Notes: generated from the letters alone by a model not told the origin. Shown: positions 1 to 7,898, numbered from the stretch's first letter. The stretch is 18,407 nt of DNA from Calidifonticultor sp964387355 (GCA_964387355.1 CAYLWJ010000017.1:1-18407); one strand, 5' to 3'. Translations and numbers: made by a program.

Positions 1-197
1 AATTCAAATTTTTTACAAAGTAATGAATTATTCAGCATGAACTAATTAAATAAATAAAAAAATACGTTATTTATATCTTAAAAATTAGTGTTATTAAATA
101 ATAAAATAATATTATTTTTATTTTTTAATAAATATAGTCAACTAAAAAACTTGTTTTAATTAATAAAAGAGCTAGTTATAATAAACTATAGAATAAC
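1..197. other. AT-rich region downstream of the last gene
   Basis: This stretch lies after the stop codon of the FAD dehydrogenase gene. I see no gene in it. It contains an AT-only perfect palindrome at 103-118 (AAAATAAT followed by ATTATTTT) and two CTATAG copies (187-192 and 198-203), the second across the stop codon. No GC-rich hairpin with a U-run is visible, so a terminator cannot be claimed. Confidence 0.5.
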
Positions 198-1574
198 CTA
201 TAGCAAAAATAATTTGCCTGGATTTAAAATATTATTTGGGTCAAAAGTATTTTTTATTTTTTTCATTAAATTGTAAACCTCATCTGAGACCTCAAGTTTT
301 AAAAATTTGGCTTTTGTAAGGCCAATTCCATGCTCGCCTGAAAGAGTTCCTCCAAGTTCTATAGTCTTGATAAAAATTTCCTCTATTGCTTTCTCCACTC
401 TTTTTTCTTCCTCTTTATCCCTTAAATCAGTTAAAATTGTTGGGTGAAGATTTCCGTCTCCTGCATGTCCAAATGTGCCAATTAATATGTTATGTTTTTT
501 TGCAACCTCATTAACAAATTCAACAAGCTCAACTATTTTACTTCTAGGAACTGTAGCATCTTCAAGTATTGTTGAAGGTTTAACACGGGCAAGAGAAGAA
601 AGAGCAGCACGCCTTGCTGACCATAGAGAGTCTCTTTCATCATCTGACTCTGCAGTTTTAAAATAAACACAGTTGTTATCTTTGCAAACTTTTTCAACAA
701 CTTCAGCCTCTTTTTCTATTCCGCCCTTCTGACCATCAACTTCAATTAACAGCATTGCTCCAATATTTCTATCAAGACCAATACCAAGGTAGTCTTCAAT
801 TGCATTAATTGTTACATTATCAATAAATTCCAGTGTTGCTGTTATAACCCCATTTGCAACAATTTCTCTTACTGCCTTTGCCGCATCAGTCATTTTAGAA
901 AAATTTGCAAGCATGCTAATTTTGGCAGGCGGAATAGGCAAAAGTCCAAGTGTTGCTTTTGTTACAATACCAAGAGTTCCTTCTGAGCCAACTATTAAAT
1001 CTACTAGATTATACCCCGATACACTTTTTACCGTTATTGCTCCAATTTTTATAATTTCCCCAGTGGGTAAAACCACCTCAAGTGATTTTACATAATCTTT
1101 TGTTACACCATATTTTAAACCTCTAAGGCCTCCAGCATTTTCAACAATGTTTCCTCCAATTGTAGAAGTTTTTAAACTTCCTGGATCAGGCGGATAAAAA
1201 AGACCATATTTATTTGCTGCTTTATCTACATCAATTGTTACAGCACCCGCTTCAACCTCAACAACAAGGTCGACAGGATTTACATCAAAAATTTTATTCA
1301 TTTCAACTGTGACAAGTAAAATTCCGCCATTTACGCTAAGACAGCCTCCACTTAAACCAGTTGCAGCACCTCTTGGAGTTACTGGAATTTTGTTTTCATT
1401 AGCAAATTTAAGTATTTGACTAATTTGTTCTGAATTAGAAACTTTAACAATAACATCAGGCACATATTCGAGCCTTGTTGAATCATATCCAAAGCAAATT
1501 TTATCTTCTAAATCTGTATATACCTTGTCATCTCCAACAATTTCTTTTAAATATGAAATATATTGCTGTTTCAT
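198..1574 (-). CDS. FAD-dependent 2-hydroxyacid (D-lactate/glycolate) dehydrogenase, GlcD/LctD type
   Basis: This 458-residue protein is a flavoprotein of the GlcD/LctD family, which oxidises D-lactate or glycolate to the 2-oxoacid. The N-terminal half is the FAD-binding PCMH domain, with PRGAATGLSGG at residues 67-77 and the DPGSLKTSTIGGNIVENAGG region at about 130-149. The C-terminal half is the FAD-oxidase C domain, with GHAGDGNLH at 369-377 and GEHGIG at 413-418, whose histidines are the usual active-site and metal positions. There is no encapsulation peptide, so it probably works in the cytosol. It is the last gene seen, 223 nt after the LarA homologue. In Acetobacterium woodii the homologue LctD works with EtfAB and sits beside a lactate racemase; no Etf genes are visible here, but they could lie left of the window. 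The start is ATG with a weak AAAGG. Substrate (lactate versus glycolate) is inferred. Confidence 0.88.
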   Translation of the reverse strand: MKQQYISYLKEIVGDDKVYTDLEDKICFGYDSTRLEYVPDVIVKVSNSEQISQILKFANENKIPVTPRGAATGLSGGCLSVNGGILLVTVEMNKIFDVNPVDLVVEVEAGAVTIDVDKAANKYGLFYPPDPGSLKTSTIGGNIVENAGGLRGLKYGVTKDYVKSLEVVLPTGEIIKIGAITVKSVSGYNLVDLIVGSEGTLGIVTKATLGLLPIPPAKISMLANFSKMTDAAKAVREIVANGVITATLEFIDNVTINAIEDYLGIGLDRNIGAMLLIEVDGQKGGIEKEAEVVEKVCKDNNCVYFKTAESDDERDSLWSARRAALSSLARVKPSTILEDATVPRSKIVELVEFVNEVAKKHNILIGTFGHAGDGNLHPTILTDLRDKEEEKRVEKAIEEIFIKTIELGGTLSGEHGIGLTKAKFLKLEVSDEVYNLMKKIKNTFDPNNILNPGKLFLL

Positions 1575-1753
1575 TTTTTGCCTTTATTATTTACCTTCAT
1601 TATTTACAATTTTCAAAATTATTTATGTAAACTTAGATAATTTATAATTTATGATAATACAATTTAAATATAATTTATTAAATTTATAATAATTACATTA
1701 TAATAATTATAATAGGTAAATAAATTAATAAGTTATAATAAGCTAAATTAACC

Positions 1754-1779
1754 TATAAACTGTAATTATAAACTGTAAT
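1754..1779. repeat. 13-bp tandem repeat, two copies
   Basis: The unit TATAAACTGTAAT occurs twice head to tail at 1754-1766 and 1767-1779, in the 223-nt gap between the LarA-type gene and the FAD dehydrogenase gene. The rest of that gap (1575-1797) is AT-only sequence without a gene. Confidence 0.8.
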
Positions 1780-1797
1780 TAAACCAATTAAGCCATA

Positions 1798-3087
1798 TTA
1801 ACTTTTTAAAATAGGAATTACGTAAGGTCCTTCTGGAATAATGCTAATTTTTGCATTTTTCCCAAATTTTTTAAATCCAGCTTCTATTGCCTCTTCTACT
1901 GAATTTACAAGTTTTAAAGTTGTTGGTGGAATATTATATGAGCTTGCAAGCAGACAGCCACTATATAAATAAATTTCAGCTTTTTTTCTTGCTTTTACTA
2001 GCTCTTCAAATTCCCACTGATCAATTTTAAAATAGTCTTTTTGCCATATTTTTTCCATGAATGCATCTAAGTCTGCTTCCTGCTGAATTATTTCTACAAA
2101 TTCTTTTGAGCCAATTTCTTCTGAACATTCTGCTGCTGTAATGATTATACCGTTCTGTTTTACAGCAGGCATTGCACCAACCATGCCTTTTATTACTTGA
2201 TAAAGTGTTGCGTCAAGTGGCAATCCTCCACCAGTAGTTATGACTATATCAGCTTCACTTTTTATAATACAACTGCTTGATTCTAAACAAACCTTAGCAC
2301 CTTCATAAAAAGCTGCCTCTAGGTCTCCACTAAATATCCCTGTAACCTGCTTTTCTTTATTAATTGTTGCATTTATTATAAAATCTACACCGGCTTTTTT
2401 TGCAATTTCAGTTGATTCTTCATGAAAAGGATTACCTTCTAAAATACCAAAAGCTGCTCTTGGTGATTCTAGTATTTCAGGACCATGAAAATGTTTAAAC
2501 ATATCTTTATAACTTATCCCAGGGCAAATTGCTTTTCTGCCGCCAGAAAAACCAGCCATAAAATGCGGCTCAATTAAGCCAGTTAGTATCTTAAAGTCAG
2601 AATTTAAAAAATATTTATTTAAGATTATGGGTGTACCACGGTGTGTTTTTCCAATGTACTGACAATCATCTAAATTTCTGGCATCATGGTTAATTATATT
2701 ATAACTGCTTGCAATATCCTTACCTACTAAAGTTTCAAGCTCTTTTCCTAAGTTTGGCCTATGCAGACCAGTAGCAACCAGTATTATTATTTGTTCTGTT
2801 TTTATTCCAAAATTATGTAGTTGAGGTAAAAGCGACTCAAGAATTAATTTTGTTGGAGCAGCTCTTGTAATGTCTGAAATCACAATGCATATTGTCTCAA
2901 TTTTACCTTTATTTTTTAACTTATCAAATAAAGGCTCCGTTCCAATTGGGTTATTTATACTTTTTATTATTTCATCAGATGGGTTTTTTAAAGGTTTAAC
3001 AGGCTTACTTGAAATTATTTCAAGTAAGTTTTTGTCAGGTATTTCTACTTTTAACTTTTCATTTCCATAATCCAGTTGAACAATCAT
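1798..3087 (-). CDS. larA: LarA-family nickel-dependent 2-hydroxyacid (lactate) racemase
   Basis: Members of this family interconvert D- and L-2-hydroxyacids, lactate in the founding case, using a nickel-pincer nucleotide made by LarB, LarC and LarE (not in this window). The residues known from Lactobacillus plantarum LarA are present near the expected positions of this 429-residue protein: R75 in SDITR, H109 in ATGLHR, H175 in EPHFMAGFSGG, the cofactor-attaching lysine K185 in GGRKAICPG, H201 in KHFHGPE, and Q297 and K300 in YQVIKG. I start at the ATG at 3087, because the AGAGAG ribosome-site-like sequence lies 7 nt upstream; a TTG two codons earlier would leave only 1 nt of spacing. There is no encapsulation peptide. 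It lies between shell genes and the FAD 2-hydroxyacid dehydrogenase, which supports lactate handling. Related family members act on other hydroxyacids, so lactate is inferred. Confidence 0.88.
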   Translation of the reverse strand: MIVQLDYGNEKLKVEIPDKNLLEIISSKPVKPLKNPSDEIIKSINNPIGTEPLFDKLKNKGKIETICIVISDITRAAPTKLILESLLPQLHNFGIKTEQIIILVATGLHRPNLGKELETLVGKDIASSYNIINHDARNLDDCQYIGKTHRGTPIILNKYFLNSDFKILTGLIEPHFMAGFSGGRKAICPGISYKDMFKHFHGPEILESPRAAFGILEGNPFHEESTEIAKKAGVDFIINATINKEKQVTGIFSGDLEAAFYEGAKVCLESSSCIIKSEADIVITTGGGLPLDATLYQVIKGMVGAMPAVKQNGIIITAAECSEEIGSKEFVEIIQQEADLDAFMEKIWQKDYFKIDQWEFEELVKARKKAEIYLYSGCLLASSYNIPPTTLKLVNSVEEAIEAGFKKFGKNAKISIIPEGPYVIPILKS

Positions 3088-3104
3088 AAGCAAACTCTCT
3101 AGTA

Positions 3105-3216
3105 TTATTACAGAACATTTATTACAGAGTTATTATAACTGAACTATTATAACTGATCTATTACTATAATTGAGCTATTACAAAATAGCTATATATCTGA
3201 GTTATTACAGAACAGC
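3105..3216. repeat. degenerate tandem repeat spanning the stop codon of the BMC-T gene
   Basis: Units of about 12-17 bp run through the gap between the BMC-T and LarA-type genes: TATTATAACTGAAC (3131-3144), TATTATAACTGATC (3145-3158), then diverged units to 3216. The 13-mer TTATTACAGAACA occurs at 3105-3117 and identically at 3202-3214. The second copy covers the TAA stop of the BMC-T gene. Confidence 0.75.
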
Positions 3217-3753
3217 TCTATATAAATCTTTATTTGGAGCAGCTATTATTTGCCAGTCTACAAGAAAGTCTTTTTGTTTCGGGTACTCAATTGCCTTATT
3301 TACAGACTCAGTTACATCGGATAAAAGACCATTTATTATACAGATATTTTTTCCGCCTAGCGCTCGAGCAATTCTTACTTCAACTAAATCTATATTTGTT
3401 GCTTTTATTGCACTATCAGCAGACCAGATTATTGACGGCGCAGTTAATGTTTCAATAACACCAATCGATGCAGGTGTTTTAACATCATTAGTAGATGTAA
3501 GCGCAGAAAAAAGCTGTGGATAAACATTAGCTATAACCACGCTATCTATTATAAAATCATTAGCATAAAATTCTACAGCTGATAAAGAATCTTTTACTGC
3601 ACTTACAAGCCCAGAAAAAATTATGTAATATTTCCCTGGACAAATTGTTTTTGCATCAATTATCTCAACGTTTGCAGCTTTTACTATCTTATCAACAGCA
3701 TCAATTCCTACTGCAATGCTTCTAAATTCAACTACACCAATTGACCTTTCCAT
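3205..3753 (-). CDS. BMC-T trimeric shell protein, PduT-like (Fe-S type)
   Basis: This 182-residue protein has two tandem BMC domains (about 1-88 and 94-180), so it forms a pseudohexameric trimer in the compartment shell. The first domain opens SIGVVEFRSIAVGIDAVDKIVKAANV and carries CPGKY at 38-42. The cysteine is residue 38, the position that ligates the central [4Fe-4S] cluster of PduT, so a redox-active pore is likely. The second domain starts SIGVIETLTAPSIIWSADSA, with a GGKN loop at the pore position. Its start ATG has AAAGGCGG about 8 nt upstream. It lies between a BMC-H gene and the LarA-type gene, and has a second PduT-like paralogue at 8885-9460. Cluster binding is inferred from the cysteine. 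Confidence 0.92.
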   Translation of the reverse strand: MERSIGVVEFRSIAVGIDAVDKIVKAANVEIIDAKTICPGKYYIIFSGLVSAVKDSLSAVEFYANDFIIDSVVIANVYPQLFSALTSTNDVKTPASIGVIETLTAPSIIWSADSAIKATNIDLVEVRIARALGGKNICIINGLLSDVTESVNKAIEYPKQKDFLVDWQIIAAPNKDLYRAVL

Positions 3754-3900
3754 TATCTATGCCGCCTTTTAATTTAAAATAAGCTCCTAATCTAAAATAA
3801 ATTACTAATTAATAAAATACTCTATTATTTTATTTTTTTTAGCAAACTATTTTTAAATCTAATTTTCAATAATTTTTAGCATTTACTTTTTACTTTTTTG

Positions 3901-4239
3901 CTACTCACTTTTAGACTTAGCCTGCGTTGGAGCTTTCTTAGGTATTTGACCGCTTCCAGACCTAACCATTCTACCAGAAACAACTTTATCAACTTCGGTG
4001 TGTGGTCTTGGTATAACATGAACTGATACAACTTCACCTATTCTTTTAGCTGCAGCTGCACCTGCATCTACTGCTGCTTTTACTGCACCAACATCACCTT
4101 TTACTGTCATTGTAACTAAACCACTTCCAGCATATTCTTTGGATACAAGTCTTACGTTTGCAGCTTTTACCATTGCATCTGCTGCTTCTATTGCTGCAAC
4201 AAGTCCTCTTGTTTCAATTAATCCCATAGCTTCTTCCAT
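3901..4239 (-). CDS. BMC-H hexameric shell protein with C-terminal extension (PduA/PduJ-like)
   Basis: This is a canonical BMC-H tile. Residues 1-90 give MEEAMGLIETRGLVAAIE, the NV strand at 28-29, the pore loop GSG at 38-40, and SVHVIPRPH near 84. At 112 residues it is about 20 longer than the second BMC-H of this locus; the extra tail is polar and basic (SGQIPKKAPTQAKSKSE) and probably disordered. PduA-type GSG pores pass small polar metabolites. The ATG start has a strong GAAAGGAG site with 7-8 nt spacing. The gene lies 81 nt after the aldehyde dehydrogenase gene. The TTT/TAC-rich DNA just downstream is low complexity. Confidence 0.95.
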   Translation of the reverse strand: MEEAMGLIETRGLVAAIEAADAMVKAANVRLVSKEYAGSGLVTMTVKGDVGAVKAAVDAGAAAAKRIGEVVSVHVIPRPHTEVDKVVSGRMVRSGSGQIPKKAPTQAKSKSE

Positions 4240-4285
4240 CTTAACTATCTCCTTTCAAATATAAATCATATAAATCTTATAATTA

Positions 4286-4322
4286 TTAAAAATTCTAAAA
4301 ATTTTAAAAATTTTAAAAAATT
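4286..4322. repeat. 9-bp tandem repeat running into the stop codon of the aldehyde dehydrogenase gene
   Basis: The units are TTAAAAATT (4286-4294), CTAAAAATT (4295-4303), TTAAAAATT (4304-4312) and TTAAAAAATT (4313-4322). The last unit contains the start of the complement of the TAA stop (4321-4323). Confidence 0.8.
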
Positions 4323-5739
4323 ACCTAACAAAATTCATACTGCCGTTCATTACAAGTCTTCTTTCACGTGTAAATGTTTGTGGCGTTGTTACACCTTCTC
4401 CAGTTGCACCTGCTATTGTCCAAGTTGTTCCGCCTTTGTAAATGTCACCAGCAAGAGCTTGAGACGGACCATTTACAACAACAAAAGTGGTATTTATCTC
4501 TTGGGCAAATCTTGTAATTCTATCTATATTATTTGAATGAATAATTGCTGTGTGTTTAAAATTATGCTCAACTTCAACAGCAAGCTTTACTGCCTCATCA
4601 AAGCTGTCAACCGCTACTATTGGCAGTACTGGCATCAGCTGTTCATGTACTACCATTGGATTGTCTTTAGTTGTAACAAATACCGCAAGCCTAACATCTG
4701 AGCTAACATCAATTCCTGCATCTTTTAATATAACTGAACAATCCTTTCCCATGTAGCTTTTAACAATTTCACCATCTTTTACTACTAAATTTAATACTTT
4801 TTGAGCTTGGGCTTCATTTAATACTATTGCATTTTCTTTTGAAAAAGCATCAAGAAGCGAATTTAATACACTCCTTTGCACAATGCATACTTTTTCTTCA
4901 TTACATAATATATTGTTGTCAAATGAAGCACCCTTTATTATATCTCTTGCTGCCTTTTTTACATCTGCAGTGTCATCCACTACTACTGGCGGATTTCCCG
5001 GCCCTGCCCCCATTACTCTTTTACCGCTTTTCATCGCAAGTCTTACAATACCAGGACCACCTGTTACAACAATTAAATCTATATCAGGACTTTTAAAAAC
5101 AGCAGCGGCATTTTCTATTTTAGACTGAGATGCGGCTGTAATTAAATTTGGAGGTCCACCCGCTGAAACAATTGCATTATGAACTATTTTAAATATTTCA
5201 ATAGTACAATTATGTGCGCTAGGATGAGGCAGGTAAACTACAGAGTTTCCTGCACTAATCATACAAATTGTATTATTAATTATTGTAGGTACTGGGTTTG
5301 TCATTGGAGTTATAGCCCCAATCACTCCAAATGGAGCACCTTGTATTGTAAGAGTACCGTTATCATCTGAATAAGTTTTGACTTCCAAATATTCAGGCCC
5401 AGGTGTATAAAGTGCTGCTACCTCATTTTTTACAATTTTATCTTCAATTCTACCCATTTTTGTTTCTTCTACTGCCATTCTTGCAAGTCTTTCCTTATTT
5501 TCAAGGGATGCTTTTCTAATATTGTCAACAATTTTATATCTAATTGCTCTTCCTTGCTGAATAAATTTAGCCTGTGCCTGCTTTGCTGCTTTTATTGCAT
5601 CCTCAATTGAATCAAAAAGCCCATTTGATGACAAATAAGAAACAGGGGTAGTTTTAAGAGTGCTCTGCCCAACTGAAGCAAATAAATTATTAACAACTTC
5701 TCGAACTATCTTTTCAACTTGAGCTTCATCTATTGCCAC
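4321..5739 (-). CDS. pduP: CoA-acylating aldehyde dehydrogenase (PduP/EutE type), BMC cargo
   Basis: This enzyme oxidises an aldehyde with NAD+ and CoA to acyl-CoA in the compartment lumen. In its 472 residues, 1-20 form a predicted amphipathic helix (AQVEKIVREVVNNLFASVG), the encapsulation peptide, followed by a linker to about 40. The NAD-binding part includes PFGVIGAITPMTNPVPT (136-152) and PHPSAHNCT; the catalytic cysteine is C279 in FDNNILCNEEK. The start is GTG with AGGAGGT 5 nt upstream. An overlapping out-of-frame ATG at 5741 reads only three codons. It lies between PduL and a BMC-H gene, the usual BMC pairing. The aldehyde is not readable from sequence; the neighbouring FucA-type aldolase suggests lactaldehyde or glycolaldehyde. 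Confidence 0.93.
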   Translation of the reverse strand: MAIDEAQVEKIVREVVNNLFASVGQSTLKTTPVSYLSSNGLFDSIEDAIKAAKQAQAKFIQQGRAIRYKIVDNIRKASLENKERLARMAVEETKMGRIEDKIVKNEVAALYTPGPEYLEVKTYSDDNGTLTIQGAPFGVIGAITPMTNPVPTIINNTICMISAGNSVVYLPHPSAHNCTIEIFKIVHNAIVSAGGPPNLITAASQSKIENAAAVFKSPDIDLIVVTGGPGIVRLAMKSGKRVMGAGPGNPPVVVDDTADVKKAARDIIKGASFDNNILCNEEKVCIVQRSVLNSLLDAFSKENAIVLNEAQAQKVLNLVVKDGEIVKSYMGKDCSVILKDAGIDVSSDVRLAVFVTTKDNPMVVHEQLMPVLPIVAVDSFDEAVKLAVEVEHNFKHTAIIHSNNIDRITRFAQEINTTFVVVNGPSQALAGDIYKGGTTWTIAGATGEGVTTPQTFTRERRLVMNGSMNFVR

Positions 5740-5834
5740 ATCTTACCTCCTGTTAATTTGTTTTAAAAATATATTAAAATATAAAATAAAAAAAGTTTAT
5801 ATAAAGTTCATATAAATGTTATTTTTGTTAAAGC

Positions 5835-5891
5835 ATTGCCTTAATAAATTACTTAAATTACCATTTATTCTTAAAATATTATTAAAGCAAT
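5835..5891 (-). other. intercistronic inverted repeat between pduL and the aldehyde dehydrogenase gene
   Basis: The arms 5835-5847 and 5879-5891 can pair in the transcript over 13 bp (core ATTGCTTTAAT with ATTAAGGCAAT, one G-U pair), leaving a 31-nt AT-rich loop. There is no following U-run, so it looks more like an RNA-stability or processing element than a terminator. Because the arms are largely AT, chance is not excluded. Confidence 0.35.
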
Positions 5892-5957
5892 ACACCTAAT
5901 AAAGTTTTTTAATAACTTTATAGATATAAATATTCAAAAGAATTAAGTTAAAAAAAA

Positions 5958-7226
5958 TTAAGTCTCATAAACAATATTTATGCCTCTTTTTACTGCCTCA
6001 TCTTTGGCAAGCGGTGTAAGTATAACATCTTTTGTTACTTTAATACCTGAAGATGCATAACTATCCAAGTCTGCTACAGTTATTAGTATCTTTTTAGTTA
6101 AGCTGCTTTCTTTATTTAAGCTGCTTATAGAATCCCCGCTTACTGTAGAAGCGCTGAAACCTGACATGTTGCTGGAGCTATTAGCTTGTGCTTTTAATCC
6201 GTCTTGAGACTTACCGGACGACACTACTGTTTTTACAGCTTGGCTTACCTGTTGTTCTGTTACTGGAACACCTGCTGCAATTGAACAGATATTTTTTAAG
6301 ACATTTGGATCTGTAATTTCACCAACAAAACTTGAATCAGGTATACCTGGCGGTATTTTATCAGAATCTGCCATTTGCGGTTCAAGTGGGGCTATGCATG
6401 ATGCATCAACTATCTCCACAATTGAACCGTTTACAAGGTCTGCTGCATTACCATCATCTGTATCAACATGAAATTCAGTCTTAAAATCTGGTGCAACTCT
6501 AACCTGAACATTATTAAAAGTAAGCCCTTTTGGACCTGGAACTCTAATATCTACTAACTGATTATCTTTAATACCAAAATACTCAGCATCTTCTGTACTC
6601 ATATGAAGATGTCTGTTTGCCCTAATTACCCCTTCAGTTAAGTATACAGCACCTTTAGGTCCAACCAAAACACATGATGCTGAACCTGCAGTATTACCAC
6701 TTTCTCTAACAGGTGCATCAATTCCAAGTATTATGCAGTCAGTTTTAGCAAGTTCTACTTGAGTTTTTGATCTTAGTGGACCTAAAATTCTAACATTTTG
6801 AATTGCTGTTAGTTTTGGTCCAACTATTGTCACTGTTTCTTTACAGGCATATCCAGGATTGTACAGTTCTCTTAACACATTCAAAATATAGCCTTTACCA
6901 AAAAGTATTTCTAAATGTTCACGGCATAAATGAACATGTCTAACTGAAACACCTGTTACAATTTTTCTATCCTTTCTTTGGCTAGTCTGAGTGCTGCTGG
7001 TCTGAGTGCGGCTAGTCTGAGTGCGGCTGGTTGGTGCAGACTGGGCAGAGCTATATAACGATGACGCCTGTTGGCCTTCAAAGCCAGATATGCTATAGCT
7101 AGAGCTAGAGCTATTAATACTCTGGCTAGCTTTTTTAGAGGCAGCATCAAGGCTAAATAACCCTTGAGAGCTTAATTTTTCCAAGACATTTTTAACAACG
7201 TCTCGTATTAATTGTTCGGTATCCAA
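5958..7226 (-). CDS. pduL: PduL-type phosphotransacylase with extended multidomain architecture, BMC cargo
   Basis: PduL converts acyl-CoA plus phosphate to acyl phosphate and recycles CoA inside the compartment. At 422 residues it is about twice the usual length. Residues 1-20 (TEQLIRDVVKNVLEKL) are an encapsulation peptide. Residues 25-85 are a Ser/Gln/Thr-rich linker with SRTQT repeats. Residues about 88-275 are the two-part PTAC core, with zinc ligands H97 and H99 in SVRHVHL, H206 and H208 in RANRHLHMS, and H253 in EFHVDTDDGNAA. Residues 300-375 are a second linker. Residues 378-420 match the small TPLAKD-type domain (KKILITVADLDSY, ILTPLAKDEA) seen on some BMC accessory proteins such as EutQ-like ones. 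The start is TTG with GAGGT 6 nt upstream; no ATG exists before the core. It lies between BMC-H and the aldehyde dehydrogenase. Confidence 0.93.
   Translation of the reverse strand: MDTEQLIRDVVKNVLEKLSSQGLFSLDAASKKASQSINSSSSSYSISGFEGQQASSLYSSAQSAPTSRTQTSRTQTSSTQTSQRKDRKIVTGVSVRHVHLCREHLEILFGKGYILNVLRELYNPGYACKETVTIVGPKLTAIQNVRILGPLRSKTQVELAKTDCIILGIDAPVRESGNTAGSASCVLVGPKGAVYLTEGVIRANRHLHMSTEDAEYFGIKDNQLVDIRVPGPKGLTFNNVQVRVAPDFKTEFHVDTDDGNAADLVNGSIVEIVDASCIAPLEPQMADSDKIPPGIPDSSFVGEITDPNVLKNICSIAAGVPVTEQQVSQAVKTVVSSGKSQDGLKAQANSSSNMSGFSASTVSGDSISSLNKESSLTKKILITVADLDSYASSGIKVTKDVILTPLAKDEAVKRGINIVYET
6981..7025 (-). repeat. 15-bp coding tandem repeat in the PduL linker
   Basis: Three 15-bp units (6981-6995, 6996-7010, 7011-7025; type GCTAGTCTGAGTGCG on the plus strand), plus a partial fourth, encode the SRTQT pentapeptide repeats between the encapsulation peptide and the catalytic core. 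Being a multiple of three, copy-number change would lengthen or shorten the linker without a frameshift. Confidence 0.85.
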
Positions 7227-7235
7227 TTTAATACC

Positions 7236-7310
7236 TCACTTACTATATTTGGTATTTATTTTTTCTATGCCGTAGTCTTTAAGTTTTTCTAATTCGTAGT
7301 CTTTAAGCAA
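7236..7310 (-). CDS. possible 24-codon leader ORF before pduL
   Basis: A TTG-initiated reading frame of 24 codons ends in TGA 9 nt before the pduL start codon and is in the same frame as pduL. It contains two near-identical octapeptides, LKDYELEK and LKDYGIEK, encoded by a 24-bp tandem repeat. A GGGG lies 5 nt before the TTG, and the GAGGT ribosome site of pduL overlaps its TGA stop. The charged, helix-prone sequence looks more protein-like than chance AT-rich spacer. Equally, it may be a non-coding repeat as found in other spacers here. I recognise no family. Confidence 0.25.
   Translation of the reverse strand: MLKDYELEKLKDYGIEKINTKYSK
7260..7307. repeat. 24-bp tandem repeat, two copies, upstream of pduL
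   Basis: Two adjacent 24-bp units (7260-7283 and 7284-7307) match at 21 positions and share the 13-mer CGTAGTCTTTAAG (7271-7283 and 7295-7307). They sit between the BMC-H gene and pduL. Nearby, CCCAATTT (7317-7324) and AAATTGGG (7365-7372) form a perfect inverted repeat. Confidence 0.85.
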
Positions 7311-7378
7311 TATTGCCCCAATTTTAGCAACGTTATCTAAATATTACTGGGCATTATTATTGGGAAATTGGGAACTAC

Positions 7379-7651
7379 TTACTGCGGCAATATCATATCA
7401 AGTTCTGGGTGAGGCCTTGGTATAACATGAACTGAAACAAGCTCGCCCACTCTTTTAGCTGCTGCAGCACCTGCATCAACTGCTGCCTTTACTGCACCAA
7501 CATCACCTTTTACTATAACTGTAACAAATCCGCCTCCAATTCTTTCTTCGCCCATAAGTGTTACGTTTGCAGCCTTTACCATTGCATCTGCTGCTTCTAT
7601 TGAGCCTACAAGCCCCTTTGTTTCAATCATTCCAATTGCTTCTCCTGCCAT
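7379..7651 (-). CDS. BMC-H hexameric shell protein (PduA/PduJ-like)
   Basis: This 90-residue single-domain BMC tile begins MAGEAIGMIETKGLVGSIEA and ends in SVHVIPRPHPELD. The pore loop is GGG at 39-41, against GSG in the other BMC-H of this locus, so the two hexamers should have slightly different pores. The domains are otherwise highly alike (VKGDVGAVKAAVDAGAAAAKR in both), indicating a recent duplication or gene conversion. The ATG start has a GGAAAGGAAG purine tract just upstream. It lies between the FucA-type aldolase and pduL. Confidence 0.95.
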   Translation of the reverse strand: MAGEAIGMIETKGLVGSIEAADAMVKAANVTLMGEERIGGGFVTVIVKGDVGAVKAAVDAGAAAAKRVGELVSVHVIPRPHPELDMILPQ

Positions 7652-7740
7652 TTTACTTCCTTTCCTTTCCTTTTAATTTTTCCTATTTAAGTGTTTTTTA
7701 ACATTATATCAAAAAGATAACATTTTACTTATATGTATTT

Positions 7741-7812
7741 AAAAAATTTCAAATTACTAAAAAATTTTAAATTATCTAAAATTTTAAATCATCCAAAAAT
7801 TTAAATTATCTT
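7741..7812. repeat. degenerate tandem repeat, about 18 bp, four units
   Basis: The units are 7741-7758, 7759-7777, 7778-7794 and 7795-7812, with approximate consensus AAAAATTTTAAATTATCT. They lie in the 247-nt gap between the FucA-type aldolase and BMC-H genes, which otherwise holds AT-only sequence and no gene. Confidence 0.65.
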
Positions 7813-7898
7813 AATGTTAAAAATTTTAAATAATATTTTAAAAATCTCAAATTAATATTTTCAATACTACATAATAATAATGCTACAAATTATTTTTT

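Noticed and set aside
103..118. AT-only perfect palindrome downstream of the last gene, considered as a terminator.
   Set aside because: A stem made only of A and T in such an AT-rich stretch is expected by chance and has no U-run of the right kind after it.
475..1095. Plus-strand open frames inside the FAD dehydrogenase gene and similar plus-strand frames elsewhere.
   Set aside because: They are antisense to genes with clear family motifs, have no recognisable motifs or ribosome sites, and are explained as shadows.
6956..7150. A second minus-strand frame inside pduL with Leu/Ala-rich repeats.
   Set aside because: It is the alternative frame of the PduL Ser/Thr/Gln linker repeat and has no independent support.
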